Assembly: GCA_023391635.1 (NCBI GenBank)
Contig: JAEWAQ010000033.1
Coordinates: forward strand, 33,226 to 97,225
DNA length: 64,000 bases
Origin: Bacillota bacterium
GTDB taxonomy: Bacteria; Bacillota; Bacilli; Paenibacillales; Paenibacillaceae
Direction of reading: 5' to 3'
The translations under genes were made by a program, and so were the position numbers. Shown in pieces: positions 33,872 to 42,739 of the stretch. Numbering within the stretch: the stretch's first letter is position 1; every line of letters begins with the position of its first letter. Under the pieces are notes generated by a model. It searched no databases, was not told where the DNA came from, and worked only from the letters and a program-made list of their open reading frames with translations.

Positions 33872-35428
33872 TTAGACGAAAACCGGATCCTTGAACTTCG
33901 CCAGCTTCGCCTTGGAATCCTGCTCGACGTCAGCATGCAGACTGTTGCCGTGCGCATCCATCGTGACGATCGCGGCGAATCCTTCCACCTCCAGATGCCA
34001 CATCGCTTCCGGAATGCCGAATTCCATATGATCGACGCCCGTTACGCGCTTGATGCATTCCGCATAATATTGGGCGGCACCGCCGATGGCGTTCAAATAC
34101 ACGGCCCCATGCTCCTGCAGCGCAGCGAGCGTCTTCGGCCCCATGCCGCCCTTGCCGATCACGGCGCGAATGCCGAATTTGCGAATAATGTCGCCCTGAT
34201 AGGGCTCCTCGCGAATGCTCGTCGTCGGTCCTGCCGCCTTCACATGCCAGCCCTCATCGTCTTTCAGCATGACTGGACCGCAATGGTAGATGACGCTGCC
34301 GTTCAGATCGACCGGGGCATCATGATCCATCAAATACTTGTGCATCGCATCGCGCCCCGTGTGCATTTCTCCGTTCAATATAACGACATCTCCGACACGG
34401 AGCTGACGCACGTCCTCTTCCGACAAAGGCGCGCGCAGCACGACTTCGCGGCGCTTGCCGGCCGCGGCGTCATCTCCCGTGCCGGAATCCGCAGTCGCTG
34501 CTGCCGCGTTCACGTTCATCGGAACTGACGACCCGCCCTCGTATACCCATTCCTTGATCTTGTGCGTCGCGCCGTCCAGTATGACGCCTTGGCGTCGAAA
34601 CGCCCAGCAGTTGTAAGCGACCGAGACGAAGAAGCTCGCCGGCAGCCGGTTGTTCACCCCGACCTTGCAGCCGAGCAGTGTCACATTGCCGCCGAAGCCC
34701 ATCGTGCCGATACCGAGTTGGTTGGCCTTGTCCATCACGTATTGTTCCAACTGACGCAATTCCGGAATCGGGTTCACATCGTCCACCGGGCGGAACAGCT
34801 GGTGCTTCGCCAGCTCGTATCCCGTCGTGCGGTCGCCGCCGATGCCGACGCCGATGAAGCCGGCGCTGCAGCCTTGGCCCTGCGCCTGATATACGGCGTG
34901 AAGCACGCACTTGCGGATGCCGTCGAGGTCGCGTCCGGCTTTGCCGAGCCCTTCCAGCTCGCAGGGCAGGCTGTATTGGATGTTCTTGTTCTCGCAGCCG
35001 CCGCCCTTCAGAATCAGCTTCACTTCCACCTCGTCCCGCTCCCACTGCTCGAAGTGGATGACCGGCGTGCCGGGCCCAAGATTGTCGCCGGTATTCGCGC
35101 CGGTGAGCGAATCGACGGAATTCGTGCGCAGCTTGCCGTCCTTCGTCGCCCGGGCGACCGCTTCCTTGATTTCCCGCTTCATCACGATCTGATTCGCGCC
35201 GACCGGCGTGTGGACGATAAATGTCGGCATGCCCGTATCCTGACAGATCGGCGACACGTTGCACTCCGCCATCTCGATATTTTGCGCAATTGTAGCCAAT
35301 GACAACCCTGCGCGCGTAGCCCGGTCCTCCGCATCCCGCGCGGCCGCGACCGCCCGGCGCACGTCGGCGGGCAAGTTGGTGGACGATTCGACGATCAACT
35401 GATAGACGCTCTGTTCGAATGCTGACAT
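33872..35428 (-). CDS. Class I (iron-sulfur) fumarate hydratase
   Basis: Interconverts fumarate and malate. Single-chain 518-residue class I enzyme: N-terminal alpha part with Cys62 in PICQDTGMP, and cysteines in GQGCSAGF (187) and TLLGC (254) as likely ligands of the 4Fe-4S cluster. The C-terminal beta part includes GPTTSIREEPYQG and VIGKGGMG. Between the parts a short Ala/Asp-rich linker (AAAATADSGTGDDAAAG) is seen. The SD is GGAGAGGGG. TCA-cycle genes mdh, icd and citZ lie 10-15 kb away. Confidence 0.94.
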   Translation of the reverse strand: MSAFEQSVYQLIVESSTNLPADVRRAVAAARDAEDRATRAGLSLATIAQNIEMAECNVSPICQDTGMPTFIVHTPVGANQIVMKREIKEAVARATKDGKLRTNSVDSLTGANTGDNLGPGTPVIHFEQWERDEVEVKLILKGGGCENKNIQYSLPCELEGLGKAGRDLDGIRKCVLHAVYQAQGQGCSAGFIGVGIGGDRTTGYELAKHQLFRPVDDVNPIPELRQLEQYVMDKANQLGIGTMGFGGNVTLLGCKVGVNNRLPASFFVSVAYNCWAFRRQGVILDGATHKIKEWVYEGGSSVPMNVNAAAATADSGTGDDAAAGKRREVVLRAPLSEEDVRQLRVGDVVILNGEMHTGRDAMHKYLMDHDAPVDLNGSVIYHCGPVMLKDDEGWHVKAAGPTTSIREEPYQGDIIRKFGIRAVIGKGGMGPKTLAALQEHGAVYLNAIGGAAQYYAECIKRVTGVDHMEFGIPEAMWHLEVEGFAAIVTMDAHGNSLHADVEQDSKAKLAKFKDPVFV

Positions 35429-35611
35429 GTTGCGTGATTTCCCCTCTCCTGATCAAAGATGCTCTATGAATCTATAATAGCACAGTCTCAGATCTCAATG
35501 AATGCACCAAACAGCGCTACGAAGCGCATTTCACGCAGTAAATTCCAGATTGAACGTTGTCTTCGCGATTGCTATCGTCAGTGTTACAATGGGAGAAATG
35601 GAGGAGTTTCT

Positions 35612-36472
35612 ATGAGCAAAGAGACGCCCGAGCGGCTGTTGCACGAACGGCTGATGCCGCTGGACACGCCGTTTCGCCTGTTTCGGCATCGGCTGGAATG
35701 GTTGGTTCCCATGCACTGGCACGACTTTTTCGAAATCGCGATGGTGACATCGGGAACGGGCAGTCATATATTGAACGGGCATGCTATGCCATTAAGAAGA
35801 GGGTGCCTGTTTCTTCTGACGCCTGCCGACTTCCACGAAATTATCCCGGACCCGGGCCAAACGTTGAAGCTATTCAACGCCATATTTGTGCAGCGTTTTA
35901 TTCGTCCGGAGCTTCTCCAATGGATTTACCAGGCCGGCGGCTGCATGATGGTTGAACCGGAGCATGCGGAATTGCAGTCGATAGAACAGGAATTCGAGCG
36001 AATGTGGGCGGAATCGGAACAGGCCAAGCCGGGCGGGGAGTGGGTGATTGCCGGCGCGTTGGAACGGGTTCTGGTGGGGATGCTGCGGATTTGGCAACCG
36101 TTTCGCCCGGATGATCGAACACGCGGAAGATCTTCGATCCATCCGGCAATCAGCAAAGCGATCGCCTACCTCTCCTACCAATTTCACGAGCCGATAACAT
36201 TGGAGGCAACAGCCCGGCACGTCGGGTTGTCCGTGAACTATTTCAGCGATTGCTTCCGCAAAGAAACGGGCGTAACTTACCAGCAGTTCCTTCAGGATCT
36301 GAGAATGAAGTTCGCCCATTCCATGCTCACGATGACGCAATTGCCAATTACGGAAATCTGCTATGCTTCCGGGTTCGGAAGCTTATCGCACTTTGAAAGA
36401 GCCTTCAAAAGAAAGTTCGAGCATACGCCAAGGCAAGTCCGAAACGGCAATACGACATCTAACAGCGAATAA
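35612..36472 (+). CDS. AraC-family regulator with cupin domain
   Basis: A 286-residue regulator: cupin domain (MHWHDFFEIAMVTSGTG, about 35-100) and C-terminal HTH pair (ITLEATARHVGLSVNYFSDCF; ITEICYASGFGSLSHFERAFK). Start 35612 is preceded by GGAGGAG. A possible promoter is TTGAAC (35550) with TATCGT 17 bases on. The next gene in the same direction, 112 bases away, is a dioxygenase, its probable target. Confidence 0.9.
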   Translation: MSKETPERLLHERLMPLDTPFRLFRHRLEWLVPMHWHDFFEIAMVTSGTGSHILNGHAMPLRRGCLFLLTPADFHEIIPDPGQTLKLFNAIFVQRFIRPELLQWIYQAGGCMMVEPEHAELQSIEQEFERMWAESEQAKPGGEWVIAGALERVLVGMLRIWQPFRPDDRTRGRSSIHPAISKAIAYLSYQFHEPITLEATARHVGLSVNYFSDCFRKETGVTYQQFLQDLRMKFAHSMLTMTQLPITEICYASGFGSLSHFERAFKRKFEHTPRQVRNGNTTSNSE

Positions 36473-36584
36473 TCTGGAATGTTGCATACTTTTTCCGTGA
36501 ATAAAACAAGTCACGGACCACGCCTCTTGCGATAATGACGATGTGACGAAGATCACACCGATAATAACGAGGAGGCGTCAACCC

Positions 36585-37331
36585 ATGTCTCAAACATCCA
36601 GCGAACGTTTAACGCAAGAGGAAGTCGAGTTTTACCAGCAGCACGGCTATCTGCTGCACAAAAAGCAGCTCTTTGGCCCGGAGAAGCTTCAGGAGCTCAG
36701 CAGTATATTCGAAGAACAATGGGAGAAGGTCGGGCGCAAGCTGAACAGCGAATTGGATACCCCCCATTTCCGGGACGAGCGGCTGCTCAAATTCCTGCTC
36801 GCGGATGAAGTGCTGGACCTGGTGGAACCGTTGATCGGGCCGAATATCGGCTTGTGGTCGAGCCACTTTATTTGCAAGGAACCGCTGATCGGCAAGCAGA
36901 CGCCATGGCATGAAGATTCTGCTTACTGGAATGGCCGGTTGACCCGTTATGACAAGATCATTACCGTATGGCTGGCCATTGACCGCAGTTGGAAGGAGAA
37001 TGGCTGCATGCGGGTTATACCGGGCACGCATCGCAATGGGTTTTCCGAATATGAAGCGGTCGGGCAAGATCAGAATATTTTCGATAAAGAAATCAAGAAA
37101 GTGGACGATTCCAAGGCGGTTTACTTTGAATTGGAGCCCGGCGAGTGCTCGCTGCACGACTCGCGGATCATCCACGGCGCGCAAGCGAACAAGAGCGAAT
37201 ATCGCCGCTGCGGCTATACGTTGAGGTATTTCTCGACGGAAGCGAAAGTCATTCCGGAGAAGAACCCCGGCTTCAAGGTATGGCTGGCCAGAGGCAAGGA
37301 CATTGCGGGTAATCCGTTCGTAAACGTGTGA
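36585..37331 (+). CDS. Phytanoyl-CoA dioxygenase family protein
   Basis: A 248-residue Fe(II)/2-oxoglutarate oxygenase. The iron facial triad is visible: HxD in PWHEDSAYW (His109, Asp111) and His197 in RIIHGAQ. A likely 2-oxoglutarate Arg follows in YRRCGYTLRYFS. GCMRVIPGTHR is the family turn. The SD is GAGGAGG. Substrate unknown; the family hydroxylates varied small molecules, including natural products. Confidence 0.92.
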   Translation: MSQTSSERLTQEEVEFYQQHGYLLHKKQLFGPEKLQELSSIFEEQWEKVGRKLNSELDTPHFRDERLLKFLLADEVLDLVEPLIGPNIGLWSSHFICKEPLIGKQTPWHEDSAYWNGRLTRYDKIITVWLAIDRSWKENGCMRVIPGTHRNGFSEYEAVGQDQNIFDKEIKKVDDSKAVYFELEPGECSLHDSRIIHGAQANKSEYRRCGYTLRYFSTEAKVIPEKNPGFKVWLARGKDIAGNPFVNV

Positions 37332-37357
37332 AGCGAAACTCCGAATCGCAATAGGGA

Positions 37358-37387
37358 CTGTCAGGGAACGATTTCCCTGACAGTTTT
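37358..37387 (+). terminator. Terminator of the dioxygenase gene
   Basis: CTGTCAGGGAA, loop CGAT, TTCCCTGACAG, then TTTT: a perfect 11-base stem. It overlaps the 3' end of the convergent response-regulator remnant. Confidence 0.9.
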
Positions 37388-37798
37388 AATTACGGGTTCA
37401 GAAGCTTCTTCTTGTCGTAGACAAGTTTTTTCAGTCGGGGGGCCGTATTTGGTCGCCTGATCTTTCATCGCACCGGCAATCGTCGCGGGAATTTGTTCAA
37501 ATTCGTTCTTGTAGACGAAGTCGTAGGCGCCGTTCAGGAACGCTTCGTTGAACACTTCATCGTCATTGTCCAGCGAACTGACGATAATGACTTTGATCCC
37601 CGGATGCTTGTGCGCGATGCCGAGCATGATGTCCATCAGCACGACATCCACCGCGATCGCGTCGAGGGCGGACACGCACGCTTCCTTGCTGTCTACGCAA
37701 GCGACGATCTCAAACCCGGTTTCGCTCGCGAAATACGTCTGAAGGCTACTGCTCCAGTCCAGGTCGTCCTCGACCAGCAGCACTTTCGCGCGATCCAT
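37361..37798 (-). pseudogene. Truncated response regulator with internal deletion
   Basis: A 145-codon frame starts as a good receiver (AKVLLVEDDLDW, phospho-Asp56 in VLMDIML) with an SD (GAGGGGG). About 14 residues normally following the Asp are missing: DIMLG runs straight into IAHKHPGIKVIIVSS, removing helix 3. After YKNEF the expected DNA-binding domain never appears; the frame ends inside the neighbouring gene's terminator. A NarL-type ancestor is likely. It could still make a short protein, but phosphorelay function is doubtful. Confidence 0.65.
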
Positions 37799-37938
37799 GC
37801 CGTCCCCCTCTTCCGTTCTCTATTCTGCCATTATGCAATAATCTGGCGCGGAAAAGAAAGTAGACAATTGCATGTATACCAAACAGGTCTGATATAATGA
37901 TTTTGATAAATGGCTTGACTCGGGGGGAATTGAAGTCC

Positions 37939-38556
37939 GTGGCCCATCACTTGTTACCCTACTTATACCGTCTGCGTCACATCGAGCGTTGGAACTTGAT
38001 GCGCAGCACGATGCCGGAAAATGTCGCCGAGCATACGTACCATGTTTCGCTGCTGACCCACGTGCTCTGCACGATCGCCCGGGACATATTCGGCAAGAAG
38101 GATGTCGATCCCGACCGCGCCGCCGCTTACGCGCTGTTCCACGACGCCACCGAAGTGTTCACCGGCGACATCCCGACACCGGTCAAGCATCATAATCCGC
38201 GCATCTTGTCCAATTTCCGAGAGATCGAATCGCTGGCGGCCGACCGGCTCATGGCGACGATTCCGGACGAACTGAAGGCCGCTTATCGGCCGCTCGTGGC
38301 GGGCGACGCCGGCACAAGCGAGAACGCGCCGCTCATGAAATACGTCAAAGCCGCCGACACGCTGGACGCTTATCTGAAGTGCGTCAGCGAGATGGCAGCC
38401 GGCAACCGCGAGTTCGCCACTGCTCGCAAGCAGACCGAGGAGAAGCTCCGCGGGCTTGCGATGCCGGAAGTGGAATGGCTGCTTGAGCACATGGCAGCAG
38501 GTTTCGAGATGACGATCGACGAGTTGTCGGAGGACGAGAAGATGGGGGAAAGCTAA
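37939..38556 (+). CDS. HD-domain 5'-deoxynucleotidase, YfbR type
   Basis: Dephosphorylates deoxynucleoside 5'-monophosphates. With a GTG start at 37939 the 205-residue protein reproduces the spacing of E. coli YfbR: Arg17-Trp18, His32, His68-Asp69, Glu72 and Asp77 (IERWNL, AEHTYH, FHDATEVFTGD). An upstream ATG at 37897 overlaps TATAAT (37893-37898), the probable -10 of the promoter (TTGCAT 19 bases upstream), so it is unlikely to be translated. GGGGGG lies about 11 bases before the GTG. Confidence 0.9.
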   Translation: MAHHLLPYLYRLRHIERWNLMRSTMPENVAEHTYHVSLLTHVLCTIARDIFGKKDVDPDRAAAYALFHDATEVFTGDIPTPVKHHNPRILSNFREIESLAADRLMATIPDELKAAYRPLVAGDAGTSENAPLMKYVKAADTLDAYLKCVSEMAAGNREFATARKQTEEKLRGLAMPEVEWLLEHMAAGFEMTIDELSEDEKMGES

Positions 38557-38597
38557 GGAGAGCAGGCAGGCGGGCTGCCGTCACGGTTCTGTTCAAC

Positions 38598-38613
38598 CAG
38601 ACGGGCCCGTCTG
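38598..38613. other. Palindrome between convergent genes
   Basis: CAGACGGGCCCGTCTG is a perfect 16-base palindrome between the stops of the nucleotidase and ABC exporter genes. No T-run follows; it may still act as a weak transcription block. Confidence 0.4.
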
Positions 38614-38643
38614 CCACGGGTCCAGGCTACAGCACACGTCCGC

Positions 38644-40362
38644 TCAAGCCCCGAACTGCGCGCGATGCAGACGGCTGTATACACCGCCATCGATGTCGAC
38701 CAGTTCGTCGTGTCGGCCTTGTTCGGCAATGCCCTGCTCGGCCACGACGACGATCCGGTCCGCATGCTTGATCGTCGCCAGCCGATGCGCGATTACCAGC
38801 GTGGTCCGCCCTTGCGACAGCTCGGAAAGCGCCAGCTGGATGGCCGCTTCCGTCTCGGTGTCCAGCGCCGACGTCGCTTCGTCCAGAATCAGAATCGGCG
38901 GGTTCTTCAGGAACATGCGCGCGATGGACAACCTCTGCTTCTGCCCGCCCGACAGCTTGACGCCACGTTCTCCGATCAAGGTATCGAGTCCTTCCGGCTG
39001 CGAGAGAATCAATTCCTCCAACTGCGCCCGCCGCGCAGCCTGCCAGATGTCCGCTTCCGTCGCATCCAGCTTGCCGTAGGCGATGTTCTCCCGAATCGTG
39101 CCGTCGAACAAGAACACTTCCTGCTGAACGATGCCGATATGCGAACGCAGCGATTCCAGCGTCATCTTGCGAATATCGATCCCGTCGATCGTGATTGCGC
39201 CCTCTTCGACATCGTAGAAGCGCGGCAGCAGCGAACAGAGAGTAGTCTTGCCCGCGCCCGACGGTCCGACGAGCGCGACCGTTTCACCGGCGCGAATCGA
39301 CAGACAGACGCCTTTGAGCACCTTATCCTTACCCTCGTAGCCAAAGGTGACGTCGTCAAAGCCAATATCTCCCTTGACCTGCTTAACCGCCACCGCATCC
39401 GCCGCATCGGCCACGTCCGGCTCGGTTTCCAGCAGTTCCAAATACCTTCTGAAGCCGGCGATTCCTTTGGGATACGTCTCAATGACCGAGTTGATCTGCT
39501 TGATCGGACCGAGAAACACGCCCGACAGCATGACGAATGCGATGAACTGCCCGTACGACATCCGGTTCTCAATGACGAACCAGGTCCCGCACACCAGCAC
39601 GAACAACGAAACGAATTTCATCAAAATGAAGCTGATCGACGAATTCCAGGCCATGATGCGATAAGCGATCAGCTTGGTCAAGCGAAAGCGTTCGTTGTTC
39701 ACCGCAAACCGGGCGATCTCGTGCTTCTCGTTGGCGAACGCCTGAACGACGCGAATGCCGCTGACGTTATTCTCCACCCGGGCGTTGTAATCGGCAATGT
39801 CCGAAAACATGCGCTTGAACGCGGCCGACATCATGCGGCTGAAATGCAGCGACAAATAAATCATCAGCGGAACGATTACGAATGTCAGCACGGCCAACTG
39901 CCAATTGATGCTTAGCATGATGCCGAATGCGCCGGTCAGCGTCATGATCGCGATGAACAGATCCTCCGGTCCGTGGTGGGCGATCTCCCCGATATCCATC
40001 AAATCGTTCGTCATCCGGGAGACGAGGTGCCCCGTCTTGTTATTGTCGAAAAACCGGAACGACAGCTTCTGCACCCGGTCGAACAGCTTCTTGCGCATGT
40101 CCGATTCGATGCTGATGCCCAGCTTGTGCCCCCAGTAGGTCACCACATAATGCAGGAATGCGCTGATGACGTAAATGCCGAGTAGGCTTAGACAGGCATA
40201 CAGAATCCATCTCCAGTTGCCGCTGGGCAGCAGATCGTCCACTACCCGGTTGATGGCGACCGGAAACGCCAATTCCAGCAAGGCAGCCAGAATCGCGCAA
40301 GAGAAATCCAGAATAAACAATCCCTTGTAGGGGCGATAGTAAGCCAAAAACCGACGAAGCAT
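38644..40362 (-). CDS. ABC exporter (fused membrane and ATPase domains)
   Basis: A 572-residue half-transporter that presumably homodimerises. Six helices span about 15-310; the ATPase has Walker A GPSGAGKTT, Q-loop VQQEVFLF, signature LSGGQKQR, Walker B ILILDEATSALD and H-loop IAHRLAT. It starts 10 bases after the lipoprotein gene, so it belongs to the same iron-linked unit and could export a siderophore or other metallophore. Function is inferred from context only. Confidence 0.92.
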   Translation of the reverse strand: MLRRFLAYYRPYKGLFILDFSCAILAALLELAFPVAINRVVDDLLPSGNWRWILYACLSLLGIYVISAFLHYVVTYWGHKLGISIESDMRKKLFDRVQKLSFRFFDNNKTGHLVSRMTNDLMDIGEIAHHGPEDLFIAIMTLTGAFGIMLSINWQLAVLTFVIVPLMIYLSLHFSRMMSAAFKRMFSDIADYNARVENNVSGIRVVQAFANEKHEIARFAVNNERFRLTKLIAYRIMAWNSSISFILMKFVSLFVLVCGTWFVIENRMSYGQFIAFVMLSGVFLGPIKQINSVIETYPKGIAGFRRYLELLETEPDVADAADAVAVKQVKGDIGFDDVTFGYEGKDKVLKGVCLSIRAGETVALVGPSGAGKTTLCSLLPRFYDVEEGAITIDGIDIRKMTLESLRSHIGIVQQEVFLFDGTIRENIAYGKLDATEADIWQAARRAQLEELILSQPEGLDTLIGERGVKLSGGQKQRLSIARMFLKNPPILILDEATSALDTETEAAIQLALSELSQGRTTLVIAHRLATIKHADRIVVVAEQGIAEQGRHDELVDIDGGVYSRLHRAQFGA

Positions 40363-40372
40363 GAAACTCCTC

Positions 40373-41410
40373 CTACTTGTTGCGGCTTTCCAGCAAAATA
40401 CGAACGATCGTATCCAGTTGCAGTTCTAGCGAATACGGGTCCTCCATCACGAATTCGTCTCCGAACTCACCGTACATATATACATGTCCGTTCTTGACCG
40501 CAGGAGCGCCCTTCCACAACGCGCTGTTCATCACTTCTTCCGCGTCTGTCTTGTCATTCACATAGACGAAGACGTGGTCGCCTAAATAATCCTGCAATAC
40601 TTCTAGCGAGACATTGGCAAATCCGTCCGTCATTTCCTTGGCTTTAACCGTCGGCGGCAATTGCAGCATCTCGTAAATCGTCGAACTGCCGTAATTTCCG
40701 CCCTTCGCAGCCAGCACGTACAGCGCCTTAGTGCCGATCTGCACGACGGACACCGTCTCCCCGTCCTTGATGATGCCCGCGATTTGTTCCCTCGCCTGCT
40801 CGACTTTCTGCTTGTACTCCGCTATCCACGCGTCCACTATTTCCTCTTTGCCGAAAATTTCGCTGATTCTGCGGAACTTCTCAAGCGGCCCCGCGGTAGA
40901 CAAGCCTTCCCAATAGGGCAGGAATACCGTTGTGCCGATCTTCTCGTACTGCTCGATGTTCTTCTCGATGGAGCCAATAATCAGATCGGGGTTCAGGCTG
41001 ATCAACTTCTCCGCATTCATCGGAAATCCGCCGAGGCTCTCGATGCCGGACAACGTCTCTTGGCGAATGCCGGCTTTCTCGATCCAGCCCTCTGTCAGCA
41101 TGCCGTCTCTTACGCCGACGGGAACGATGCCGAGCTTGAGCAATTGCCCCATGTATTGATCCGATGCGACCCGTTGCGGCTCTACCGGTACTTCCACATC
41201 TCCCCTCAACGTCGATACGATTCTCGTCTTGGCTGCCGTCGACGTCTCTTCTCCATGGGACGGACCGACACTCGATTGCGCTTCGCTGGTCGTACTCGCG
41301 CTCGGCGCTTGCGAACCTCCACTTGTATTCGTTGCGCCGGAACAAGCTCCCAGCAGCAAGGATAAACACATCAGGATCGTCATGGCCGTCATCTTCGCAC
41401 TTCTGTACAT
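40373..41410 (-). CDS. Siderophore-binding lipoprotein (nested start)
   Basis: A 345-residue FeuA/FhuD-like receptor: signal peptide MYRSAKMTAMTILMCLSL, lipobox LGAC, Ser/Thr-rich linker, then the class III binding fold (TLRGDVEVPVEPQRVA; LNPDLIIGS; WEGLSTAGPLEKFR). The ATG at 41410 lies after AAGGAAGAAGTG; a GTG at 41422 is an alternative. The same frame is open upstream into an AraC regulator with no stop between them (see 40373-42376). A Fur-box-like site lies 27 bases upstream, arguing for an independent message. Confidence 0.82.
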   Translation of the reverse strand: MYRSAKMTAMTILMCLSLLLGACSGATNTSGGSQAPSASTTSEAQSSVGPSHGEETSTAAKTRIVSTLRGDVEVPVEPQRVASDQYMGQLLKLGIVPVGVRDGMLTEGWIEKAGIRQETLSGIESLGGFPMNAEKLISLNPDLIIGSIEKNIEQYEKIGTTVFLPYWEGLSTAGPLEKFRRISEIFGKEEIVDAWIAEYKQKVEQAREQIAGIIKDGETVSVVQIGTKALYVLAAKGGNYGSSTIYEMLQLPPTVKAKEMTDGFANVSLEVLQDYLGDHVFVYVNDKTDAEEVMNSALWKGAPAVKNGHVYMYGEFGDEFVMEDPYSLELQLDTIVRILLESRNK

Positions 41411-42376
41411 GGAAACATTCACTTCTTCCTTATATTGATAATGATTTTCAATATCATTACCAATATACCGTCCGGCCCTGCCTGGGAGAATAGCAGATCT
41501 TCGCCTGTACCGTGGCAAATCTTCATCTTGACGGCCGCGCTGGCGGTATGCTCTGAACCTGGCGGGCGACATTCCCTTGTATCGCTTGAAACTGCGGCTG
41601 AGGGAATGGCCGTCGGGATAGCCGACGCGCTGAGCGATCTCCTGCAGCGTCGCATCCGTGCGCAGCAGCCATTCCGCCGCCTGATTCATGCGCACCTCGC
41701 CCAAATATTGAATCGGACTGGTGTTCATCCTCGCCTTGAACAGCTTCGACAAGTGCCCGACGCTGCATTCCAAGTCGCGGGCCAGAGACTCCAGTGAAAT
41801 CGGCTCGCCGTAACGATCCTGCATATAGCGAATCGCCTGTGCGACAAAATCGATTTTGCCCTGTTTGCCTTGCTCGCCTTCCGCCTCCTGCCATTGCCGC
41901 AGCAGCTCATAGACGAATTGGTAGAACAGCGATTTGACATGCAGCTTCTCCAGCGCATCCGGTCTGTGCCATTGTTTGCTCATCTGTTCGACTGTGTGCA
42001 GGAGAGACAGCGGGTGCGGCGGTTCGAACGCATAGACGTGCTGTAACGGATTATGGCCAGCTGCGGACAATTCCGCATCCCGTCGATTGGGGAATGGCAG
42101 CGTCGCCTTGTACAAAATCGTGTAATATTCGAAGCTATCCTCGACTGCTATGTCCAGGCGCTGCCCCTTGGCTGCATGGAAAACATGATAACTTTGCACG
42201 CCATGCTCGCTCCTGTCCAGCCATATGCGCGCGCTGCCGTTCACCGCGTAGAAGAAAGCATTCGCCGGCAGCAAATAGGAACGCACCGCTTCCCCCCGCT
42301 TCATGAACGCATGACGAACGTCCATGACTTTGGCGGAAGCCTGATTCCACAGCCGGATTTGGTCGTCCGGTTGCAT
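40373..42376 (-). CDS. AraC-family regulator reading in frame into the siderophore-binding lipoprotein
   Basis: One uninterrupted 667-codon frame. Residues 1-280 are an AraC regulator with an N-terminal sensor and double HTH (ISLESLARDLECSVGHLSKLF; LQEIAQRVGYPDGHSLSRSFK, ending MSPARFRAYR). Residues about 280-320 translate the DNA that contains the Fur box. From residue 323 comes a complete signal peptide, lipobox and siderophore-binding domain. In Bacillus Btr an AraC and a binding domain are fused, but without a lipoprotein signal between them. More likely two genes whose separating stop was lost. SD AAAGGAG lies 11 bases before 42376. Confidence 0.7.
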   Translation of the reverse strand: MQPDDQIRLWNQASAKVMDVRHAFMKRGEAVRSYLLPANAFFYAVNGSARIWLDRSEHGVQSYHVFHAAKGQRLDIAVEDSFEYYTILYKATLPFPNRRDAELSAAGHNPLQHVYAFEPPHPLSLLHTVEQMSKQWHRPDALEKLHVKSLFYQFVYELLRQWQEAEGEQGKQGKIDFVAQAIRYMQDRYGEPISLESLARDLECSVGHLSKLFKARMNTSPIQYLGEVRMNQAAEWLLRTDATLQEIAQRVGYPDGHSLSRSFKRYKGMSPARFRAYRQRGRQDEDLPRYRRRSAILPGRAGRYIGNDIENHYQYKEEVNVSMYRSAKMTAMTILMCLSLLLGACSGATNTSGGSQAPSASTTSEAQSSVGPSHGEETSTAAKTRIVSTLRGDVEVPVEPQRVASDQYMGQLLKLGIVPVGVRDGMLTEGWIEKAGIRQETLSGIESLGGFPMNAEKLISLNPDLIIGSIEKNIEQYEKIGTTVFLPYWEGLSTAGPLEKFRRISEIFGKEEIVDAWIAEYKQKVEQAREQIAGIIKDGETVSVVQIGTKALYVLAAKGGNYGSSTIYEMLQLPPTVKAKEMTDGFANVSLEVLQDYLGDHVFVYVNDKTDAEEVMNSALWKGAPAVKNGHVYMYGEFGDEFVMEDPYSLELQLDTIVRILLESRNK
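41437..41455. promoter_or_regulatory. Fur box upstream of the lipoprotein
   Basis: GATAATGATTTTCAATATC matches the 19-base Fur consensus (GATAATGATAATCATTATC) at 16 positions. It lies inside the AraC-lipoprotein frame, 27 bases before the lipoprotein ATG. Confidence 0.8.
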
Positions 42377-42437
42377 CGAGCCAAGCCGCTCCTTTCAGAT
42401 TCCGACTTCTCGATGACCATTATATCAGAAAAACATC

Positions 42438-42456
42438 GCGAATGATAATCATTCTC
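42438..42456. promoter_or_regulatory. Fur box upstream of the AraC-lipoprotein frame
   Basis: GCGAATGATAATCATTCTC matches the Fur consensus at 16 of 19 positions, 62 bases before the AraC start. Iron repression of the locus is expected. Confidence 0.85.
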
Positions 42457-42648
42457 ATAATTAATATTAGGTTGTCCCTTACTGCTTCCCTCCCTCGTAT
42501 TCTTTCGTTCAGCTCATCCGCAGCGTCACCTTCGTCCCATCCCCCGACGCGCCTGATCACTTGGAGACTGGGGGTCGGTGCCGTACCCGATCAGATACCA
42601 TGTTCCTCCTTTCGTATTTTCTTGGATTTTCCTGCTCGTTCGGGCACG

Positions 42649-42691
42649 AAAAATGCACTCCCGTCGGCAATATAGCCGAAAAAGAGTGCAT
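42649..42691 (-). terminator. Terminator of the small membrane protein gene
   Basis: ATGCACTC / GAGTGCAT outer stem and TCGGC / GCCGA inner stem; on the minus strand TTTT follows. It lies about 50 bases after the stop at 42740. Confidence 0.75.
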
Positions 42692-42739
42692 GATGGGCGA
42701 TCCTTACGTGATCGCGATCCGTATTGCCGTATTGCCTTC

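Larger units (their letters stand above)
42377..42739. other. Gene-free interval with possible histidine-kinase tail remnant
   Basis: Besides the Fur box and the terminator at 42649, this interval has no gene. On the minus strand at 42509-42547 a short frame reads SGDGTKVTLRMS then stop, like the end of a histidine kinase ATPase domain, but it is too short to be sure. The rest shows nothing I recognise. Confidence 0.3.

Noticed and set aside
37897..37938. Upstream ATG as the start of the YfbR-type nucleotidase
   Set aside because: It overlaps the likely -10 TATAAT, and the GTG at 37939 restores the residue spacing of characterised YfbR.
42509..42547. Pseudogene of a histidine kinase
   Set aside because: Only 12 codons resemble the family end and the frame closes just upstream; too little to call.
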